Assembly: GCA_017550025.1 (NCBI GenBank) | Contig: JAFYLU010000073.1 | Span: forward strand, 41,378-105,377 | DNA length: 64,000 bases | From: Bacteroidales bacterium | GTDB lineage: Bacteria > Bacteroidota > Bacteroidia > Bacteroidales > UBA932 | Direction: 5' to 3' | Shown: piece by piece, positions 8,472 through 18,623 of the stretch | Numbering within the stretch: the stretch's first letter is position 1 | Layout of the letters: every line of letters starts with the position of its first letter | Made by a program: the position numbers and the translations under genes | Notes under the pieces: generated by a model | Told to the model about the DNA's origin: nothing | Databases searched by the model: none | The model's input: the letters and a program-made list of their open reading frames with translations, nothing else

Positions 8472-8479
8472 TAAATTTG
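8472..8479 (+). promoter_or_regulatory. -7 box of the MBL hydrolase gene
   Basis: TAAATTTG is a full TAnnTTTG match, 23 bases before the ATG at 8503. The -33 region is not clear. Confidence 0.45.
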
Positions 8480-8502
8480 CATGTTTTTAGTGATTTTTTT
8501 GA

Positions 8503-9165
8503 ATGATACACATTGAGCATTTCGTATTCAACAACTTCCAGACACGCTGCAGCGTAATCTGGGATGAGAGCCTCGCATGCGCCATCACAGACCCGGGATG
8601 CGCGGATGCATCCGAACTTTCACGCCTGACTTCATTCATCGAGGGCAAAGGTCTGAAACCAGTCTGCATCATGCTGACACACGGCCACTTCGACCACATT
8701 CTCGGAACTGCAGAACTGGCTGCGAGATATGGCGGAATCCCTGTCTACATGCACCCGGAAGACAGATTCACACTCGAGAGCAACGAATATTTCTGCCGCT
8801 GCTTCGGAGCACCTCTCCCTGCAGCATTTGAAACCGCTGACATCCATGAGGGCGACATCATAGAGGTGGGATCACTGCATTTCGAAGTCATAGAGACCCC
8901 GGGCCACACCAAAGGCGGAGTCTGCTATCTTGAACGCAACGAGAAGACCCTTTTTAGCGGAGACACATTGTTTGCCGGAGCGATCGGACGTACCGACCAC
9001 CCGGGCGGAGACTATGACAGCCTGATGAAGAGCATCCTCGAGAAGCTGATCTGCCTCGACGGAGACATCAGGGTATTCCCGGGCCACGGACCGTCGACAG
9101 AAATCGCAAAGGAAGGCATGACCAATCCTTTCCTTCTTCCGTTCAACGAACCTTACGAGGATTAG
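8503..9165 (+). CDS. MBL-fold metallo-hydrolase (glyoxalase II-like)
   Basis: A 220-residue protein with the metallo-beta-lactamase signature THGHFDH (His60, His62, Asp64, His65), then TPGHTKGG (His135), FSGDTLF (Asp154) and FPGHG (His195), so all ligands for a dinuclear metal centre are present. The closest group is the short glyoxalase II-like hydrolases (YcbL type), which lack the long C-terminal substrate domain of true glyoxalase II. Probable thioester or related hydrolase in the cytoplasm; substrate unknown. It ends 2 bases from the convergent nucleoside kinase gene. Confidence 0.88.
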   Translation: MIHIEHFVFNNFQTRCSVIWDESLACAITDPGCADASELSRLTSFIEGKGLKPVCIMLTHGHFDHILGTAELAARYGGIPVYMHPEDRFTLESNEYFCRCFGAPLPAAFETADIHEGDIIEVGSLHFEVIETPGHTKGGVCYLERNEKTLFSGDTLFAGAIGRTDHPGGDYDSLMKSILEKLICLDGDIRVFPGHGPSTEIAKEGMTNPFLLPFNEPYED

Positions 9166-9167
9166 GA

Positions 9168-10880
9168 TCAGAGACTCTGTCCTGATATGAACTCACGCAA
9201 AATCGAAGTAGGCGGAATGGCCGCGATCTCTGCAGGAGAGAGTTCCACTATATAATCCAGGAACTTCAGCATCCTTGTGGCTTCGGCATAGGCCGGAGAA
9301 CGCGGTGATATGCGACGCAGAAGCGGTTCCGCATAATACTTAAGGACAGGGAGTTCGAATATATGGGCTGAATTGAAGACCGCATCAGCATTCTCCTGGA
9401 ACGGGAATATGTTGCGGTTTTCTCCTCGACGCACGCTCTGCCATCTCGATATGGTATCCTCCGGCACAATGCCGCGCGTACGGTTGTCTCGTATCATTCG
9501 GCGGAGCATACGGTTGTCCGATGTCGAAATGTTGTTGTTTTCGTCGATCGAGAGCGATGTAAGAGCCGATGCATATACACGGAACACCTTCGAGCTGTCC
9601 ACATCCGGTATCATTGCAGGGTTCAGCGCATGTATTCCCTCCATTATAAGGATATCCTTCTCATGCAGCTGCATAAAGTTACCCTCGAAGAACTTGCGTC
9701 CTTCCTTGAAATCAAATCGGGGAATCTCGACTTCCTTACCCGCAAGCAGTTCGTTCAGCTGCTGTCCGAGAAGCTTAAGGTCCATTGCTCCGAGACATTC
9801 GAAATCATATTCGCCGTTCTCATCCTTCGGGGTCATCTCCCTGTCTACGAAATAGTTGTCAAGTTCGATCACCTTCGGATTCAGGCCGAGGATCCTGCAC
9901 TGCAGGGCCAGACGCTTTGAAGTGGATGTCTTTCCGCTGCTTGAAGGGCCTGCGATAAAGACAATCTTCACACTTCCTCTGCGTGCGTATATCTGATCCG
10001 CGATTTCCGCATATTTCCTTTCATGCAGGGCTTCAGAAAGATTTATAAGGTCCACTACATCTCCGGAAATCACCATCGAATTGAGCTTGCCGACTCCTCT
10101 TACACCCATTACAGAACACCAGTCCGAATGCTCCTTCAGGGCCGTTGCGAGCTTTGACTGCCTCTTCATAGGAAGAACCTTGCTGAAATCACCCTCAAGA
10201 GGATACTGAAGACAGAATCCGTCATTGAAGCCCATTATGTTGAAAGTCTTCAGGACTCCTGTCGACGAAGCAAGAGGGCCATAGAATGTATCAGCCTGGC
10301 CATCAAGATAATACACATTATAATGATAACGTCCCAAAGTCTTGAGGAGGCTGACTTTTTCCGTCTGTCCGTTTGCCATGAAAAGCTTTTCACATTCTTC
10401 AAGGCTCATCATCTTCTTGCCGAAAGGAAGATCTGCTGCCACCATGTCCCTCATACCCTGCTCGATTATCCCGAGCTCCTCATCAGTCAGATACAGCACA
10501 TGAGGGCGTCCGTCATCCAGATTCTTCTTCTCCCGCAGCTCACAGTAAAGACCGCTCGGAAGAGAATAGTCTATAGCAAGAATCTTGTCAGGATACATTC
10601 TCCGCACCACATTCTGAAGAACGAAGCATAGCGAACGGATATATGTCCTCCGGCCGTCAGGATGGTCATATCCGACAAACATAACGTTGTGAGGATTTAT
10701 GACCTTGTAATCCAAAGACTTGAGCTTGTTATCCACAAGAGCTGCCATGACCGGAGTTTCAGTTCCGGACTTGTCCTTTACTGCCGGACACAACCTTTCG
10801 GAGATTTCCTTCAGGGTCGTCCCAATCGCCACCATGTCATATGTGCGGGTGTTACCGCAATATATCCTTATGTCTTCCAT
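9168..10880 (-). CDS. Nucleoside kinase with N-terminal TGS/ThrRS-like domains and C-terminal uridine kinase domain
   Basis: A 570-residue protein. Residues 1-270 resemble the TGS plus threonyl-tRNA-synthetase editing-like region found in this family. Residues 305-520 are a uridine-kinase/phosphoribulokinase domain with the P-loop GPSSSGKTS (311-319), ELDNYFVDRE and LIMEGIHALNP. The combination is common in Bacteroidota and Firmicutes and is usually annotated as nucleoside kinase or phosphoribulokinase/uridine kinase. It follows uvrA by 16 bases on the same strand and is likely co-transcribed. The function of the N-terminal half is not known. Confidence 0.87.
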   Translation of the reverse strand: MEDIRIYCGNTRTYDMVAIGTTLKEISERLCPAVKDKSGTETPVMAALVDNKLKSLDYKVINPHNVMFVGYDHPDGRRTYIRSLCFVLQNVVRRMYPDKILAIDYSLPSGLYCELREKKNLDDGRPHVLYLTDEELGIIEQGMRDMVAADLPFGKKMMSLEECEKLFMANGQTEKVSLLKTLGRYHYNVYYLDGQADTFYGPLASSTGVLKTFNIMGFNDGFCLQYPLEGDFSKVLPMKRQSKLATALKEHSDWCSVMGVRGVGKLNSMVISGDVVDLINLSEALHERKYAEIADQIYARRGSVKIVFIAGPSSSGKTSTSKRLALQCRILGLNPKVIELDNYFVDREMTPKDENGEYDFECLGAMDLKLLGQQLNELLAGKEVEIPRFDFKEGRKFFEGNFMQLHEKDILIMEGIHALNPAMIPDVDSSKVFRVYASALTSLSIDENNNISTSDNRMLRRMIRDNRTRGIVPEDTISRWQSVRRGENRNIFPFQENADAVFNSAHIFELPVLKYYAEPLLRRISPRSPAYAEATRMLKFLDYIVELSPAEIAAIPPTSILREFISGQSL

Positions 10881-10896
10881 ATGTTTAAGGATTGAT

Positions 10897-13659
10897 TTAT
10901 TCTGTAAAAAGGATTTCCTTGAGGAAAGGTCCTGTTACGGATTCCGGATTCTGGGCCAACTGCTCCGGTGTACCCTCGGCAACAATCCGTCCTCCTTTCT
11001 TTCCTCCTTCCGGTCCCATGTCAAAGATATAGTCCACGGACTTGAGCACGTCAAGGTTATGTTCGATGACTATGACCGTATTTCCCTGCTCCACCAGTTG
11101 CTGAAGCACCTCCATGAGGACCTTGATGTCTTCGAAATGAAGTCCAGTCGTCGGCTCGTCAAGAATGTATAAAGTGTTTCCGGTACCCTTGCGGGCAAGT
11201 TCGGCAGCGAGCTTCATACGCTGGCTCTCGCCTCCTGAAAGAGTCACCGCAGACTGTCCCAGGCGCACATATCCAAGTCCCACATCCACCATAGCCTTCA
11301 GCTTCTGTGCTATGGACGGTATGTTTTCAAAGAATTCATATGCCTCGCTTATAGGCATTTCCAGAACATCATTGATATTCTTTCCCTTATATCGGACTGC
11401 CAGAGTATCGTTCTTGTATCTTCTTCCACGGCATTCGTTGCATACGACATTCACGGAAGGAAGGAAATTCATCTCGATGACCTTTATTCCTGCTCCCTTG
11501 CACTCCTCGCATCGTCCTCCGGCCACATTGAACGAGAAGCGGCCGGCCTTGAATCCCCTCACCTTTGCGTCAGGGGTAGCCTCGAAAAGATTCCTGATGT
11601 CGTTGAATACACCGGTAAATGTGGCCGGATTGCTTCGCGGAGTACGGCCGATAGGGCTCTGGTCTATCTCGATGAGCTTGTCTATATTATCTGCTCCTGT
11701 GATTTCCGTATAAGGCAGAGGCTGCAGCTTTGCGTTGTAGAAGCGGTTCTTCAGGACAGGCATGAGCGTCTCATTGATCAGAGATGACTTTCCGCTGCCG
11801 CTGACACCGCTTATGCCGACAAGCATTCCCAGAGGGAAGTCGACGTCGACATTCTTGAGATTGTTTCCCGACGCTCCGCGTATTCCAAGAGTAAGCCCGT
11901 TTCCGGACCTGCGCTGCTTCGGCACTTCGATCGACCTTGCACCGGAAAGATAGTCGAGAGTAACCGACGAACCTTCCGAAATCCTGTCCACAGGGCCGTT
12001 AAAGCATATCCTTCCGCCTTCCGCACCTGCTCCGGGGCCCACATCCACAAGCCAGTCCGCCGCAAGCATGGTCTCCGCATCATGCTCAACAACCATTACT
12101 GAATTGCCCTCGTCACGAAGTTTCTTAAGCGAAGCTATGAGTTTGCGGTTATCTCTCTGATGCAGACCAATGGAAGGTTCATCCAGAATATAAAGAACAT
12201 TGACAAGCTTCGATCCTATCTGGGTCGCGAGTCTGATTCTCTGGCTTTCTCCGCCGGACAGCGAAGCCGTTGCACGGTCAAGAGACAGATAGTCCAGTCC
12301 CACATCCAGAAGGAAAGATACCCTGTCCTTCAGCTCCTTCAATATGTCCCGGGCTATTATGCTTTCCCTCTTTCCGAAGCTCTCGTCAAGAGAATGAAGC
12401 CATTCGTGCAGCTGGGATATCTCCATCGCCGCCACTTCGGAAATGGTCTTCCCGTCTATCTTGAAATATGTGGTATCCTTGTTAAGCCTGGACCCGTTGC
12501 AGACAGGACAGACTACCTTTTCATGTATGTCTCCTACTATTCCCGGGAACGAGACCATTTCGGAAGACGTGCCCTCACCCACCCTGAAAAGTTCATCCGA
12601 ACCGAAGACGATAAGAGATACCACTTCATCCGGAAGGTCTTCTATAGGGTCATACAGGGAAAAACTGTACTTCCTTGCTATCGAACGTATTATATCGAAC
12701 TTCTTCGTTTCTCTGATCTTACCCAAAGGTATGATGCCTCCGTCAGCTATGGAAACGGCCCTGTTCGGGATGATTGTATCCATATTGACATCCACTATTA
12801 TCCCCAGGCCCTTGCAGTGAGGACAATATCCCTGCGGAGAATTGAATGAAAAGGAATGCGGAGCAGGCTCGGCAAGCGACAGTCCTGTATCCGGACACAC
12901 CAGATGCTTTGAGAAATGACTGACCTCCTCCGTCTCCATATCCATCACGGCAAGCGATCCCTTTCCGAAGTTCAAGGCAGACACGACCGACGACCGGATG
13001 CGTTTCTCATCCTTCTGGGAAGGCTTCAGACGGTCGATGACCAGTTCGATAAAATGGGCCTTGTAACGGTCCAGGGCAGTGATTTCATTCAGTTCATGGA
13101 GCTGCCCGTCGATCCGGACCTGCGTATATCCCCTCTTGCGCATCTGCTCAAGCAGTTCCTTGTAATGTCCCTTGCGTCCCCTTACCACCGGAGCAAGGAG
13201 GTAGCATTTGCGATCCCTGTAATTCTCCATGATGAGCGAGACTATCTGCTCATCGGTATATCTGACCATTGGCTTTCCCGTATGAGGAGAATAGGCAGTG
13301 GACGCCCTCGCATACAGGAGTCGGAGAAAATCGTAGATTTCAGTGATGGTGCCCACAGTGGACCTCGGATTGTTTCCCGTAGTCTTCTGCTCTATGGCTA
13401 TTATAGGGCTCAAGCCAGTTATGGACTCTACCTCCGGCTTTTCAAGAATGCCCATGAAGTGCTTGGCATAGGTGGAAAGGGTATCCATATACCGTCTCTG
13501 TCCTTCGGCATAAATGGTGTCGAAGGCAAGAGAGGACTTACCGCTGCCGCTCAAGCCTGTGATAACCACAAACCGGCCTCTTGGTATCGCCAGGGAAGCT
13601 CCCTTGAGGTTATGGGCCTTTGCCCCTTGTATCTCTATGTATTCACCTTGTTTCTCCAT
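10897..13659 (-). CDS. uvrA: Excinuclease ABC subunit A (UvrA family), variant first zinc site
   Basis: A 920-residue twin ABC ATPase of nucleotide-excision repair. Both Walker A motifs (GLSGSGKSS, 35-43, and GVSGSGKSS), both LSGGESQR signatures, DEPSIGLHQRD and DEPTTGLHFEDI, and the C-terminal zinc hairpin with CEEC/CNEC are present. The first zinc site is altered: CPDT (Cys255, Thr258) replaces CxxC, while CPHC (Cys279, Cys282) remains. Bacteroidota genomes often carry more than one UvrA, and this form may be the paralogue rather than the only repair copy. It is first in a pair with the nucleoside kinase and has a -7 box at 13690. Confidence 0.92.
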   Translation of the reverse strand: MEKQGEYIEIQGAKAHNLKGASLAIPRGRFVVITGLSGSGKSSLAFDTIYAEGQRRYMDTLSTYAKHFMGILEKPEVESITGLSPIIAIEQKTTGNNPRSTVGTITEIYDFLRLLYARASTAYSPHTGKPMVRYTDEQIVSLIMENYRDRKCYLLAPVVRGRKGHYKELLEQMRKRGYTQVRIDGQLHELNEITALDRYKAHFIELVIDRLKPSQKDEKRIRSSVVSALNFGKGSLAVMDMETEEVSHFSKHLVCPDTGLSLAEPAPHSFSFNSPQGYCPHCKGLGIIVDVNMDTIIPNRAVSIADGGIIPLGKIRETKKFDIIRSIARKYSFSLYDPIEDLPDEVVSLIVFGSDELFRVGEGTSSEMVSFPGIVGDIHEKVVCPVCNGSRLNKDTTYFKIDGKTISEVAAMEISQLHEWLHSLDESFGKRESIIARDILKELKDRVSFLLDVGLDYLSLDRATASLSGGESQRIRLATQIGSKLVNVLYILDEPSIGLHQRDNRKLIASLKKLRDEGNSVMVVEHDAETMLAADWLVDVGPGAGAEGGRICFNGPVDRISEGSSVTLDYLSGARSIEVPKQRRSGNGLTLGIRGASGNNLKNVDVDFPLGMLVGISGVSGSGKSSLINETLMPVLKNRFYNAKLQPLPYTEITGADNIDKLIEIDQSPIGRTPRSNPATFTGVFNDIRNLFEATPDAKVRGFKAGRFSFNVAGGRCEECKGAGIKVIEMNFLPSVNVVCNECRGRRYKNDTLAVRYKGKNINDVLEMPISEAYEFFENIPSIAQKLKAMVDVGLGYVRLGQSAVTLSGGESQRMKLAAELARKGTGNTLYILDEPTTGLHFEDIKVLMEVLQQLVEQGNTVIVIEHNLDVLKSVDYIFDMGPEGGKKGGRIVAEGTPEQLAQNPESVTGPFLKEILFTE

Positions 13660-13689
13660 AAACCAGCCGCCTGCAATGGAGCAAGCTTA

Positions 13690-13697
13690 CAAATATA
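13690..13697 (-). promoter_or_regulatory. -7 box upstream of uvrA
   Basis: On the minus strand TATATTTG (13697-13690) matches TAnnTTTG, about 30 bases before the uvrA ATG. No well-placed -33 TTG. Confidence 0.4.
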
Positions 13698-13716
13698 AGA
13701 ATTTTTGAGCAAAACT

Positions 13717-15015
13717 CTATCTGATGCGGAGATATGAATGGCCGAACCTCTCCGCAGCCGCGCGGTCAAGTTCCTCACGTACCGAAGGGTGAGCAATCTC
13801 TATCAGCGCTCGTGCTCGCTCTGCAAGACTCTTGCCACGAAGATGAGCAACGCCATACTCGGTAACGATATTCTGGATCATATGTCTTGTCGTCACAACG
13901 CCTGCGCCTTCCGTCAGGACAGGCTTTATCTTGGAGACTCCCTTTTCCGTCATCGAAGGTATGGCTATGAAAGTCTTTCCGCCTTCGGACAGAGAACCTC
14001 CGTACATGAAGTCATGCTGCCCGCCCACTCCGGAGATAATGCGCGTTCCCACAGAATCCGCACATACCTGGCCGGTCAGATCGACCTCAACCGCCGAATT
14101 TATCGCCATGACCTTCGGATTCTGCGCTATCCTGAACGGATCGTTGGTCCAGGCCACGTCCTTCAGGATAAGATCCTCACGATAATTCATATAATCATAC
14201 AGACGGCGGGAGCCAAGTGCAAGCGAAGCCACCGAAATACCGGGACAGACCTTCTTGCATGAATTGTCTATGACACCGCTTTCAAGCAGAGGCAGCACTC
14301 CGTCTGTCATGGCCTCCGTATGAAGCCCGAGATGCTGATGATCCTTGAGAGCCGATAGGACAGCATTAGGTATTCCGCCTACTCCTATCTGAAGAGTGGC
14401 CCCGTCAGGAATCATTTCAGCGATGTGACGGCCGATGGCGATATCGATTTCAGAAGGCACTGCAGTCGGAACCTCAACCAAAGGATCGTCCACTTCCACG
14501 GCTGCATCTATCCTCGAGACATGTATCAGGGCATCACCATAGGAGAACGGCATGGACTTGTTCACCTGTACGATTATCTTATTCGCACACTCGGTCGCAG
14601 AAACCGCCAGGTCGGCAGAGACGCCGAAAGAACAGTAGCCCTCGTCATTCGGTGGGGACACATTCAGGAACACCACATCGAGAGGAAGGGTCCCGTCACG
14701 GAAAAGACCAGGTATCTCCCCAAGGAATGCCGGAATGGTAGAACCGTATCCTGCTGCAAGCCATTTACGGATGTTATTGGCCACAAAAAGACTCTTCACA
14801 TGAAAAGAGTCCTTATACTCCGGCCTGCAATATGGAGCTTCACACCTTCCCACGGCAAAGGCGGCATAAATAGTGACATCACGAAGTTCGTGACCTCTGT
14901 CCGCCAAAGCCTGCGAAAGGACTTCCGGTATGGATGTACTGCCCTGGATATATACACTTTCGCCAGAAGCTACAAGTTTTACGGCATCCGCCGCTGACAT
15001 ATATTTCATAAGCAT
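13717..15015 (-). CDS. Acetyl-CoA hydrolase/transferase family protein (4-hydroxybutyrate/acetate CoA-transferase-like)
   Basis: About 432 residues when started at the ATG overlapping the upstream stop codon (TGATG at 15017-15013). The longer frame to 15153 lies inside the aminotransferase gene and its first 46 residues look unrelated to the family. Family signatures are IQGSTSIPEVL, the NVSPPNDEGYCSFG loop, GVGGIPNAVL, HTEAMTDGV carrying the catalytic Glu, and SGVGGQHDFMYG. Such enzymes move CoA between acetate and short acyl groups, often in fermentation. Translational coupling to the aminotransferase suggests a joint amino-acid or short-chain-acid pathway, but the substrate is not evident. 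Confidence 0.87.
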   Translation of the reverse strand: MLMKYMSAADAVKLVASGESVYIQGSTSIPEVLSQALADRGHELRDVTIYAAFAVGRCEAPYCRPEYKDSFHVKSLFVANNIRKWLAAGYGSTIPAFLGEIPGLFRDGTLPLDVVFLNVSPPNDEGYCSFGVSADLAVSATECANKIIVQVNKSMPFSYGDALIHVSRIDAAVEVDDPLVEVPTAVPSEIDIAIGRHIAEMIPDGATLQIGVGGIPNAVLSALKDHQHLGLHTEAMTDGVLPLLESGVIDNSCKKVCPGISVASLALGSRRLYDYMNYREDLILKDVAWTNDPFRIAQNPKVMAINSAVEVDLTGQVCADSVGTRIISGVGGQHDFMYGGSLSEGGKTFIAIPSMTEKGVSKIKPVLTEGAGVVTTRHMIQNIVTEYGVAHLRGKSLAERARALIEIAHPSVREELDRAAAERFGHSYLRIR

Positions 15016-16349
15016 CAATGATTTGCCGCAAACATCCGCAGCCTTTCTGACAGCATGTCGAACTGCTCCGGCCTGTTGAGCTGGGAAACACATATACGGA
15101 CACCGTTCTGCGCACTTCCAGTCAGAGAAAGAGCTATAGAACAGATACCGCACAACATAAGCTCCTGCATCAGATACGCACCTGTCATTTCCTTCGGATT
15201 ACCGTCAGCCGACTTCTCCATATAACCTACCGTATAGAAGAATCCGTCACTCACATCTTCCGAGCCGTCCTTGCTGTAAACGATATGGAAGCCGTTGTCA
15301 AGGAACATCTTCTTGGTCAGGGACGCACGACGACCATACTCGGCCGTATCCGCGACAAAGTCCAGGGAGCCGTCGGAAGCCGCCTTGAACATGGCCGCAA
15401 GAGCATACTGGGCGGAGTGGCTGGTACCGGAAGAAACGGCATACAATATTCCCAAGACCAGGGCTTCTCCCAGACGCGCAATCCTGTAGCGTTGACGGAG
15501 AGCATCATACTCACGCATGTACAGCTTGTCAGAAACCGCAACCATCGCAATTCTCTGGCCTGCATAGCTGAACATCTTGGAAGCAGACATGAGAATGATG
15601 TAATTATCGGTATATTTTGCGACTGTGGGCTGGAAAGGAGGTTCGAAAGGCCTGCCCAAAGGCTTTCTGAAATCCATGCACATATAGGCGAGATCCTCTA
15701 TGACTATAGCATCATGACGGGTCGCCGCCTCACCAATGGTACGGAGTTCATCTTCCGTAAGATTGAACCATGCAGGATTATTAGGACTTGAATAGATGAT
15801 TGCGGCAATCCTTCCTGTCGACAGGAACTCCTCAAGCTTGCCGGCAAGCTTTTCCCCTCTGTAATCATAGATGTCGAACGACTGGCTGCGTATCCCAAGT
15901 ATCCTTGCCTGACTTCTCTGCACTGGGAAACCCGGATCGATGAACAGGATGGTATCTTTTGAGGGATTAAGCTGCGAACACAAGAGGAATGAGCTGAAGC
16001 TTCCCTGCATCGAGCCGACCGTAGGAATGCATCCTTCCGGGGAAAGATCTATGTCAAGATAGGCCTTGAGAAAACGGGAAGCCTGTGTCTTCAGTTCAGG
16101 AGTTCCCTTCATATCAGGGTACACCGATGCAATGCCAGCCTTCAGGGCTGCACATTCCGCCTCAACACCCACACTTGCAGGCGGAAGTCCCGGGATACCC
16201 ATCTCAAGATGTAGAAATTCTACACCCGTCGCCTTTTCAAGAGCCCTGGCGATTGCTCCTGACTGACGGATAGTGGCATCTGAAATTTCCGGAATGTCCA
16301 TCTGTTCCAGGACAGAGCAGAGGACATCAGGATTTATAGGTTGTCTCAT
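15015..16349 (-). CDS. Class I/II PLP-dependent aminotransferase
   Basis: A 444-residue fold-type I aminotransferase. Visible are YSSPNNPAWF (substrate/PLP Asn), ED-LAYM for the ring-stacking Asp region, and the Schiff-base lysine in MSASKMFSYAGQR. The C-terminal VRICVSQLNRPEQ supplies the carboxylate-binding Arg. Its stop overlaps the CoA-transferase start by one base, so the two are almost certainly co-translated. The preceding fimbrillin-like lipoprotein gene ends only 26 bases upstream, so all three could share a transcript. Amino-acid specificity cannot be assigned; the unusual N-terminus (EFLHLEMGIPGLPP) is like that of LL-DAP/aromatic-type Bacteroidota aminotransferases. Confidence 0.87.
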   Translation of the reverse strand: MRQPINPDVLCSVLEQMDIPEISDATIRQSGAIARALEKATGVEFLHLEMGIPGLPPASVGVEAECAALKAGIASVYPDMKGTPELKTQASRFLKAYLDIDLSPEGCIPTVGSMQGSFSSFLLCSQLNPSKDTILFIDPGFPVQRSQARILGIRSQSFDIYDYRGEKLAGKLEEFLSTGRIAAIIYSSPNNPAWFNLTEDELRTIGEAATRHDAIVIEDLAYMCMDFRKPLGRPFEPPFQPTVAKYTDNYIILMSASKMFSYAGQRIAMVAVSDKLYMREYDALRQRYRIARLGEALVLGILYAVSSGTSHSAQYALAAMFKAASDGSLDFVADTAEYGRRASLTKKMFLDNGFHIVYSKDGSEDVSDGFFYTVGYMEKSADGNPKEMTGAYLMQELMLCGICSIALSLTGSAQNGVRICVSQLNRPEQFDMLSERLRMFAANH

Positions 16350-16375
16350 ATATATGTGTAAGGGGAGAATTCACT

Positions 16376-18598
16376 CTAATTCTGTGGTACCGTCTCCGAG
16401 TAAGTCTCATAGAAATTACCCTCCGCATCACACCATGTCACGTAGACAGAATTCTCCTTATCACCATAGATAAGGGTTTCCATCTGACCCGGCACCACCT
16501 TTACGCCCATATTGTAGACTCTTATCGCAAGATCTTCTGGCGTCTCACAGTCAGCAATACTATTAGGATGAGCACATACTGTATACGCTGTCATGCCTTC
16601 TGCCGGCTGCACAGACCATTTCACGATATAGAATCCGGATTCTTCCATACATGTACCAAATGATATGACTGGCTGCGACTCCTGCCACAGAGAGCTTTGC
16701 GAACCGGTCTTGTACACAAAGTTACCAAGATCCATGGTCGGCACAAACTCCAGAAGCGCCGCTCTTGAAAGGAGACCTTCAGCAGTCACAACCATAACGA
16801 CTGCGACATACTCTTCCGACATCTCCACATCCTCAAACTTTATACAGCCATCCACAAGAGGAGTCTCCAGAGTGTTTTCAAGAAGATAGCTGCCAGGATT
16901 TGATGCCATATAGCTTTCAGCTGACTCACGGGTACCGCCAAACATTCTGTTCCATGTAGAAGAAGACTTCTTGCCTACAAAATAACGGCAATATGCCTCT
17001 TCCGGCAATGTTCCCACATTTACATATGCAGTCTTTCCCTCATACGACACAGAAAGATTCACCTGAATAGAATCATCAAACAGAGGAACAGCTGTAGACA
17101 CAGACTGACGCATAAGCGAGCCATACTTTCCTTCGCTGCCAATTGCTACAGCAACAAGGTTCAGAGCCGTACCCGGCTGCAAGCCCGTACGAGATACGAC
17201 AGCTGTCTCACCCGAAACAGGTGAAGCCTTGTCAAAAAGGTATCCGATCAATGCGGCATCATCCGCATACTTCGCAATTTCAGCATCAGTAAGCAAGGCA
17301 CTGTAAATGACTGATGCACCAGGAGCTGAAAGTTCTGCCTCAAGCGAATTCAATTCAGCACGCACTTCATTGCATGCAACTTCGACATTTCCTCCACCAC
17401 TGACTCCAGGCACTGTAAACTCCCTGTATACGATATCCTCCTGGGCTACAGACTTCTGACCCGCCTTATACGGAGCCACCCATACGACATATGTCTGTCC
17501 TGCAGAAACAGGAACTGGAGTCACATTAGGAAAACCTGTCAGAGGACCCTCATACTCAAACACATCCGAAATACGAGGAACAGTCTTCCAGTTTGCATCA
17601 CGCTGAACCTTTGAGAGGGTAAAGGCACTCGCAAGAGCATATCCGCCGCTATATTCCACGGCGTCTTCCACTTTCACATGAATCAATATTTCATTAAAGG
17701 TAACAGACACAGCCTCGATCTGCACGCCACCTGTCGGCTCAAACAAAATTTCAGGCATACAAAGGACAGTGGACCTTTTCACTTCTGCCCTCGCGGAAGT
17801 GTTGAGCGTCATATGGGCTCCTGTCTGACTCTCGACCACAACATTGAAACCGTTCTCGAAAACTGTAGGAGGCAGAGGAATAAGAAAGGCCGTTGGCGCA
17901 TCAGGCTGAAGCTGAACGCCGAATCCGCAATCGATCTTGACCGATTTGCCAGCACTCTCCGACATCGACACGACAGGGACCGGATTACTGAAACTTACAG
18001 ATACCGCTCCATTTCCGGACAAAGGCTCGCCGGCATTACCCTGCACTGTCAGTGACTTTACGGCATCTTCACCTTTAAGGAGAAGCTTGAGTACACCGCT
18101 GACATTCCTGAATGAGAAATCTTCAGATACTGGTTCGGTGATTGCAACCATAGGGAAAAGACCTTCCGGAAAAGTTCCCTCGACATAGTCCATTTCCGAA
18201 GGAAACTCAAAGCTTGTAATCTCATAACCGTCATCACCAAGCTTCGAACAATACATACCGGATGAATACGGATAGAACGCGACATCAGCACCGATTTTCA
18301 CACCCTTGGATTTGTTCTCTACACATTTGAACACTCCGGAAGTCGTACCGACAGATTCAGGCATGATTGCATACGGGCTTCCTGCCATGCTGTTCTTGAA
18401 TACGTTTATAGTATCATATTCAGACCACAGGACGCTATTGCCGGCACCAAGGCTTGTCTTTGTAACAGCATCTTCATCTTCAATTACAGCACGGATCACA
18501 GGCATTTCCTCAACTGAAAGTTTCTGGTATTCCGGCTCACTATTGCAGCCCAAAGCAAGCGAAATGCATGCTGCAAAGAAAAGAAGATGTGTCCTCAT
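16376..18598 (-). CDS. Fimbrillin-like surface lipoprotein with C-terminal fibronectin-type repeats
   Basis: A 740-residue lipoprotein: signal peptide with lipobox LALGC (Cys18). Residues about 45-290 show the Mfa/FimA-type pattern (TKTSLG, VLWSEYDTINVF, a beta-rich NVSGVLKLLLKG segment and FLIPLPPTVFENG). Residues about 300-735 look like three to four beta-sandwich modules with the GLQPGTALNLVAVA signature of fibronectin type III folds. This suits a surface or fimbrial-tip type adhesin. The substrate or ligand is unknown. A possible promoter lies at 18624-18654. Confidence 0.68.
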   Translation of the reverse strand: MRTHLLFFAACISLALGCNSEPEYQKLSVEEMPVIRAVIEDEDAVTKTSLGAGNSVLWSEYDTINVFKNSMAGSPYAIMPESVGTTSGVFKCVENKSKGVKIGADVAFYPYSSGMYCSKLGDDGYEITSFEFPSEMDYVEGTFPEGLFPMVAITEPVSEDFSFRNVSGVLKLLLKGEDAVKSLTVQGNAGEPLSGNGAVSVSFSNPVPVVSMSESAGKSVKIDCGFGVQLQPDAPTAFLIPLPPTVFENGFNVVVESQTGAHMTLNTSARAEVKRSTVLCMPEILFEPTGGVQIEAVSVTFNEILIHVKVEDAVEYSGGYALASAFTLSKVQRDANWKTVPRISDVFEYEGPLTGFPNVTPVPVSAGQTYVVWVAPYKAGQKSVAQEDIVYREFTVPGVSGGGNVEVACNEVRAELNSLEAELSAPGASVIYSALLTDAEIAKYADDAALIGYLFDKASPVSGETAVVSRTGLQPGTALNLVAVAIGSEGKYGSLMRQSVSTAVPLFDDSIQVNLSVSYEGKTAYVNVGTLPEEAYCRYFVGKKSSSTWNRMFGGTRESAESYMASNPGSYLLENTLETPLVDGCIKFEDVEMSEEYVAVVMVVTAEGLLSRAALLEFVPTMDLGNFVYKTGSQSSLWQESQPVISFGTCMEESGFYIVKWSVQPAEGMTAYTVCAHPNSIADCETPEDLAIRVYNMGVKVVPGQMETLIYGDKENSVYVTWCDAEGNFYETYSETVPQN

Positions 18599-18623
18599 AG
18601 CCTAAATTTTAGAATAAACATGG

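Noticed and set aside
13717-15153. Extended N-terminus of the CoA-transferase
   Set aside because: The first 46 residues are read out of frame through the aminotransferase gene; the TGATG junction at 15013-15017 gives a better start.
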